Shown piece after piece: positions 7,041 through 12,273 of a stretch of DNA of 12,273 nucleotides. The stretch's first letter is position 1. Each line of letters starts with the position of its first letter. Below the pieces are notes generated by a model that ran no database searches, had not been told where the DNA came from, and saw only the letters and a list, made by a program, of their open reading frames with translations. The DNA comes from DATCYZ01 sp036526195 (GTDB taxonomy: Bacteria > Pseudomonadota > Gammaproteobacteria > Burkholderiales > SG8-39), in NCBI GenBank assembly GCA_036526195.1, contig DATCYZ010000011.1:1-12273 (forward strand). The letters run 5' to 3'. The translations under genes were made by a program, and so were the position numbers.

Positions 7041-7109
7041 GCCGGCCGTTGTTTCGCTGGGTCCTTCGATGCGCGTGGTGCGTTGGGAACGTGCCCACCG
7101 CGCAATGGA

Positions 7110-8213
7110 TCACCCGCGCCCGATCCGCTTCCTTCCGCGGTTGATCTCGCGCAGCATCTCGATGCCCTCGGCCGCGACCGCGTCGCCGACCATCGCCTCG
7201 CCCTCGGCGTCCAGGTCCTCGAGGTCGAGCCAGGCGGCGTACACGTGCCGCGTGCGTTCGGTGATGATGCCGGCCGAAAGCAGGGTCTTCACCAGCACGC
7301 GGAAGATGTTGGTCGGCAGGGTCAGGCTGCGTCGCCGGTCGGCTTCGCTGAAGATCTCGCGGCAGGCGCCGCGCACCCATTCCCAGTCCAGGCCGAACTG
7401 GCCGTAGATCACCTGCTTCTGGCGGATGTTGTTCAGGTTGAAGAGCAGGGTCTCGAAGCACTTCGCCGCCCAGTCCTCCACCCGAGCGTGCTCCTCGGCG
7501 GTGAGTTTCGGGACCGTGCGCCCGGCCCAGATGCGGCCGAACTTGTGGTGGAAGGCTTCATCCGTCATCACCAGCTGCACCAGCCGCTTCAGCAGCGGGT
7601 CGCGCGTCGCGGCGTGGGTGCCGGCAAAGGCGCCCATGGCGAGGCCTTCGACCAGCATCTGCATGCCGACCAGCTTCTTGTACACCTCGGGCGCGGCGAC
7701 GAGTTCCGCCAGCAGGGCGCCGAGCGCCTCGCCCACCGGGTAGGGCGTGCCCCAGCGCTTGCCGATGTAGAGCGAGAAGGCCGCAACATGGCGCGCTTCC
7801 TCGCGCGCCTGGTTGGCGGCGTACTCCTGCGCGCCCGGGTCGAGCAGGATGTCGCACAGGCTGGCCGAGAGCGAGAGCGCGCCCTGTTCGCCGTGCAGGA
7901 TGCCCGAGAGGTTCCAGCGGGTGATCTCATTGGCGAGGCGGATTTGCTGGCCCTCGTCGAGCCGGTCGGCGACCGCGCTTTGCAGCTCGATCACCTGCTC
8001 GCGCGGCATCAGGGTGTCGCCCGCCATGTCGAAGGGCGCGTCGAAATCGAGGTAGCGTTTGTCGAAGGGGTCCCAGAAATGGTCGTGGGTCGCCGAGATG
8101 ATGCCGTCGAAGGCGTCCGACCTGCGGGCGTAGCGGCCGACCTCGATCATGGCCGCGAAGTCGTCGGCGGCGACGGTGTCGTAGGCGGGATCGCGGGTGA
8201 TGTGGTCCGGCAT
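7110..8213 (-). CDS. Uncharacterised ferritin-like diiron protein (possible oxygenase)
   Basis: A 367-residue soluble, mostly helical protein with two copies of the diiron-carboxylate ligand pattern: Glu109 (LHGEQGAL) then Glu139-x-x-His142 (REEARH), and Glu189 (LVEGLAMG) then Glu219-x-x-His222 (TDEAFHH). In both copies the first Glu is 30 residues before the second. This is the pattern of ribonucleotide reductase R2, AurF-like N-oxygenases and other O2-activating diiron enzymes, so it should bind two irons. No signal peptide or membrane segment is seen. A weak GAGG precedes the ATG at 8211-8213. The gene lies 41 nt downstream of the small ferritin-like gene and is probably the last gene of the box operon. 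The substrate is unknown; an oxygenase for an aromatic acid or CoA ester, or an oxidative-stress or iron role, would all fit. Confidence 0.8.
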   Translation of the reverse strand: MPDHITRDPAYDTVAADDFAAMIEVGRYARRSDAFDGIISATHDHFWDPFDKRYLDFDAPFDMAGDTLMPREQVIELQSAVADRLDEGQQIRLANEITRWNLSGILHGEQGALSLSASLCDILLDPGAQEYAANQAREEARHVAAFSLYIGKRWGTPYPVGEALGALLAELVAAPEVYKKLVGMQMLVEGLAMGAFAGTHAATRDPLLKRLVQLVMTDEAFHHKFGRIWAGRTVPKLTAEEHARVEDWAAKCFETLLFNLNNIRQKQVIYGQFGLDWEWVRGACREIFSEADRRRSLTLPTNIFRVLVKTLLSAGIITERTRHVYAAWLDLEDLDAEGEAMVGDAVAAEGIEMLREINRGRKRIGRG

Positions 8214-8254
8214 GGCGGCCTCAGTGCGGAGAGGACGCCAGTGTACCCCGGCGA

Positions 8255-8698
8255 TTAGTCCTTCAGCGTCTTCGCCACGGCCTCGCAGGCCGCGATGCTG
8301 CCAAGGTGCGATGCGCGCATGCGCGCGACCAGCGCCGACACCGCGGCATCGCCGAGCCGCGGCGCCGCCGCCTCGAACTCGCGCACCGCCCAGCGCAGGC
8401 CGCGCACGAGGAATTCCAGCCGCGCCTTGCGGCCCTGCACGGCGAGCGCCTTGTCGAGGAACTCGCCGTTGGCATGGCTGTAGGCGACGCCGAGGCGCTT
8501 CAGTTCGCCGCCGATCGTGGCGCAGTTGTGCGCCTCCTCGGCCTGCACGCGGCGCAGCACGGTCCAGGCCTCGCTGCGGCGCTCGTGTTCGCCGAGGAAC
8601 TCGAGCAGGGCGCGCGCGCCGGCGCGTTCCGCCTCGAGCATGGCATTGAGCCAGTCGGCGAGTTCCTCCGGGGCGAACGGCGCGGGGGTCGTGGCCAC
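8255..8698 (-). CDS. Small ferritin-like protein, DUF6306-like
   Basis: A 147-residue helical protein of unknown function, resembling from memory the DUF6306 family. With a GTG start at 8696-8698 it begins MATTPAPFAPEELADWL. Glu24 (LEAERAGA) and Glu54-x-x-His57 (AEEAHN) form one diiron half-site with the same 30-residue spacing as in the diiron protein downstream. In the second half Glu109 and Glu139 are again 30 apart, but the position three after Glu139 is Ala; His131 may substitute. Metal binding is therefore possible but incomplete. The frame stays open upstream over boxB, but that N-terminus would be low-complexity Arg-rich shadow sequence. GTG is preferred because it begins just after the boxB stop at 8704 and only a late internal ATG (MLEAERAG) is otherwise available. 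No clear Shine-Dalgarno is seen, so coupling to boxB is likely. Confidence 0.72.
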   Translation of the reverse strand: MATTPAPFAPEELADWLNAMLEAERAGARALLEFLGEHERRSEAWTVLRRVQAEEAHNCATIGGELKRLGVAYSHANGEFLDKALAVQGRKARLEFLVRGLRWAVREFEAAAPRLGDAAVSALVARMRASHLGSIAACEAVAKTLKD

Positions 8699-8703
8699 GG
8701 CGT

Positions 8704-10113
<1,410 letters not shown>

Positions 10114-10161
10114 GAAATGCTCCAGTGAGTTCCAGAAATCCTGTTGGTTCCCGGGGTTGCG

Positions 10162-10207
10162 GGGGATCGGGAAGGCCGCGCCGTCAGGCGGAAGGGGCCC
10201 GATCCCC
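10162..10207 (-). promoter_or_regulatory. 10-bp inverted repeat in the boxC-boxB gap
   Basis: GGGGATCGGG (10162-10171) and CCCGATCCCC (10198-10207) are exact reverse complements around a 26-nt interval that itself holds CGCC-GTCA-GGCG (10179-10190). The structure starts about 5 nt after the boxC stop codon and occupies half of the 99-nt gap. No T-run follows on the minus strand, so a simple terminator is unlikely. It could be an mRNA-stabilising or processing hairpin that sets the boxC to boxB ratio, or a protein-binding palindrome. The role is inferred; the pairing is seen directly. Confidence 0.5.
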
Positions 10208-10212
10208 TGCGT

Positions 10213-11888
<1,676 letters not shown>

Positions 11889-11892
<4 letters not shown>

Positions 11893-12273
11893 CGGCGTTC
11901 CTCCTTGTTCGTTTCAGTGGCGGCGAGCCGGCGCAGCGCCTCGAAGCTTTCGCGCTCCGGCTGGCCGGCGGTGTCCAGGGTGGCGTCCGCGAGCGCGTAC
12001 TGCGCGCTGCGCGCATCCAGCAGGCGGCCGATCTCGGCGAGCGCCTCGGCGCGGCCGCGGAAGGGGCGCAGGTCCCCTTGCGCCACCACGCGCGTCATGT
12101 GTTCCTCGGGCGAGGCCTTCAGCCAGATGCAGCGGCAGCGCTCGCGCAACTGCTGCCAGGCTTCCGGGTCGGTGACCAGGCTGCCGCCCGCGGCGATCAC
12201 CGCGCGGTCGTGGCTGCGCAGCACGCGGTCCAGCGCGCGCTGCTCGAAGCGGCGGTACCCTTCCTGCCCGTAG
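11889..12273 (-). CDS. boxR: BoxR regulator, C-terminal shikimate-kinase-like domain (5' end outside the window)
   Basis: The last 127 residues of a gene that continues beyond the right edge; the frame is open from YGQEGYRRFEQRAL to the TGA at 11889-11891. Segments AVIAAGGSLVTDPEAW, CIWLKASPEEHMTRV and ARSAQYALADATLDTAG line up with the second half of shikimate kinase (VI-x-GGG, L-x-ASPEE, R-x-x-x-Y-x-x-AD-x-x-x-DT). BoxR proteins join an N-terminal XRE helix-turn-helix to such a domain, which binds benzoyl-CoA and relieves repression of box genes. The helix-turn-helix and the P-loop would lie off the window, so the BoxR call rests on this domain plus its position, joined by ATGA to boxC. A true shikimate kinase (aroK) is the alternative; position argues against it. 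Confidence 0.82.
11900..11906 (-). promoter_or_regulatory. Ribosome binding site of boxC inside the boxR coding end
   Basis: A perfect AAGGAGG on the minus strand, 7 nt before the boxC ATG. It lies within the last codons of boxR (encoding NKEERR), so boxC can be initiated both by independent ribosome binding and by ribosomes terminating at the ATGA overlap. It fixes the boxC start. Confidence 0.65.

Overview
The window is high-G+C DNA with strongly G/C-biased third codon positions. It carries the aerobic benzoyl-CoA oxidation ('box') genes, a pathway best known from Betaproteobacteria (Burkholderiales, Rhodocyclales), so a high-G+C member of the Pseudomonadota is likely. The lineage is inferred from gene content; there is no rRNA or other marker gene.

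Right part (minus strand, read from 12273 leftward): the 3' end of boxR (regulator with a shikimate-kinase-like benzoyl-CoA sensor domain), boxC (ring-cleaving lyase), boxB (diiron benzoyl-CoA 2,3-epoxidase), a small ferritin-like/DUF6306-like protein, and a 367-residue ferritin-like diiron protein. boxR and boxC overlap by ATGA. boxC and boxB are separated by 99 nt holding a strong inverted repeat. boxA, the reductase that normally feeds BoxB, is not in the window. Two uncharacterised proteins follow boxB instead. BoxB and both of these share a Glu-(29 residues)-Glu-x-x-His iron-ligand pattern, so three ferritin-fold genes lie in a row. This is the most unusual part of the window.

Middle part (minus strand): a possible terminator, then an ABC importer cassette of the nitrate/sulfonate/taurine (NMT1/SsuA-like) class. 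Its order is Tat-exported binding protein, permease, ATPase, second permease, followed by a short 'core' MetE-like zinc methyltransferase. Two stem-loops lie between the binding-protein gene and the first permease. The cassette probably imports an organic acid for the neighbouring catabolic genes, but the substrate cannot be read from sequence.

Left part: two plus-strand membrane transporters, an EamA/DMT-family carrier and an MFS carrier, whose stop and start codons overlap (TGATG). Divergent from them, and cut by the window edge, is the N-terminus of a CaiB/BaiF (family III) CoA-transferase. Together with BoxB and BoxC this suggests an accessory region for uptake, CoA activation and oxidation of aromatic or other organic acids. 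No tRNA, rRNA, IS element, integrase or CRISPR array was seen. Essentially the whole window is coding, and the longest gap between genes is 145 nt.
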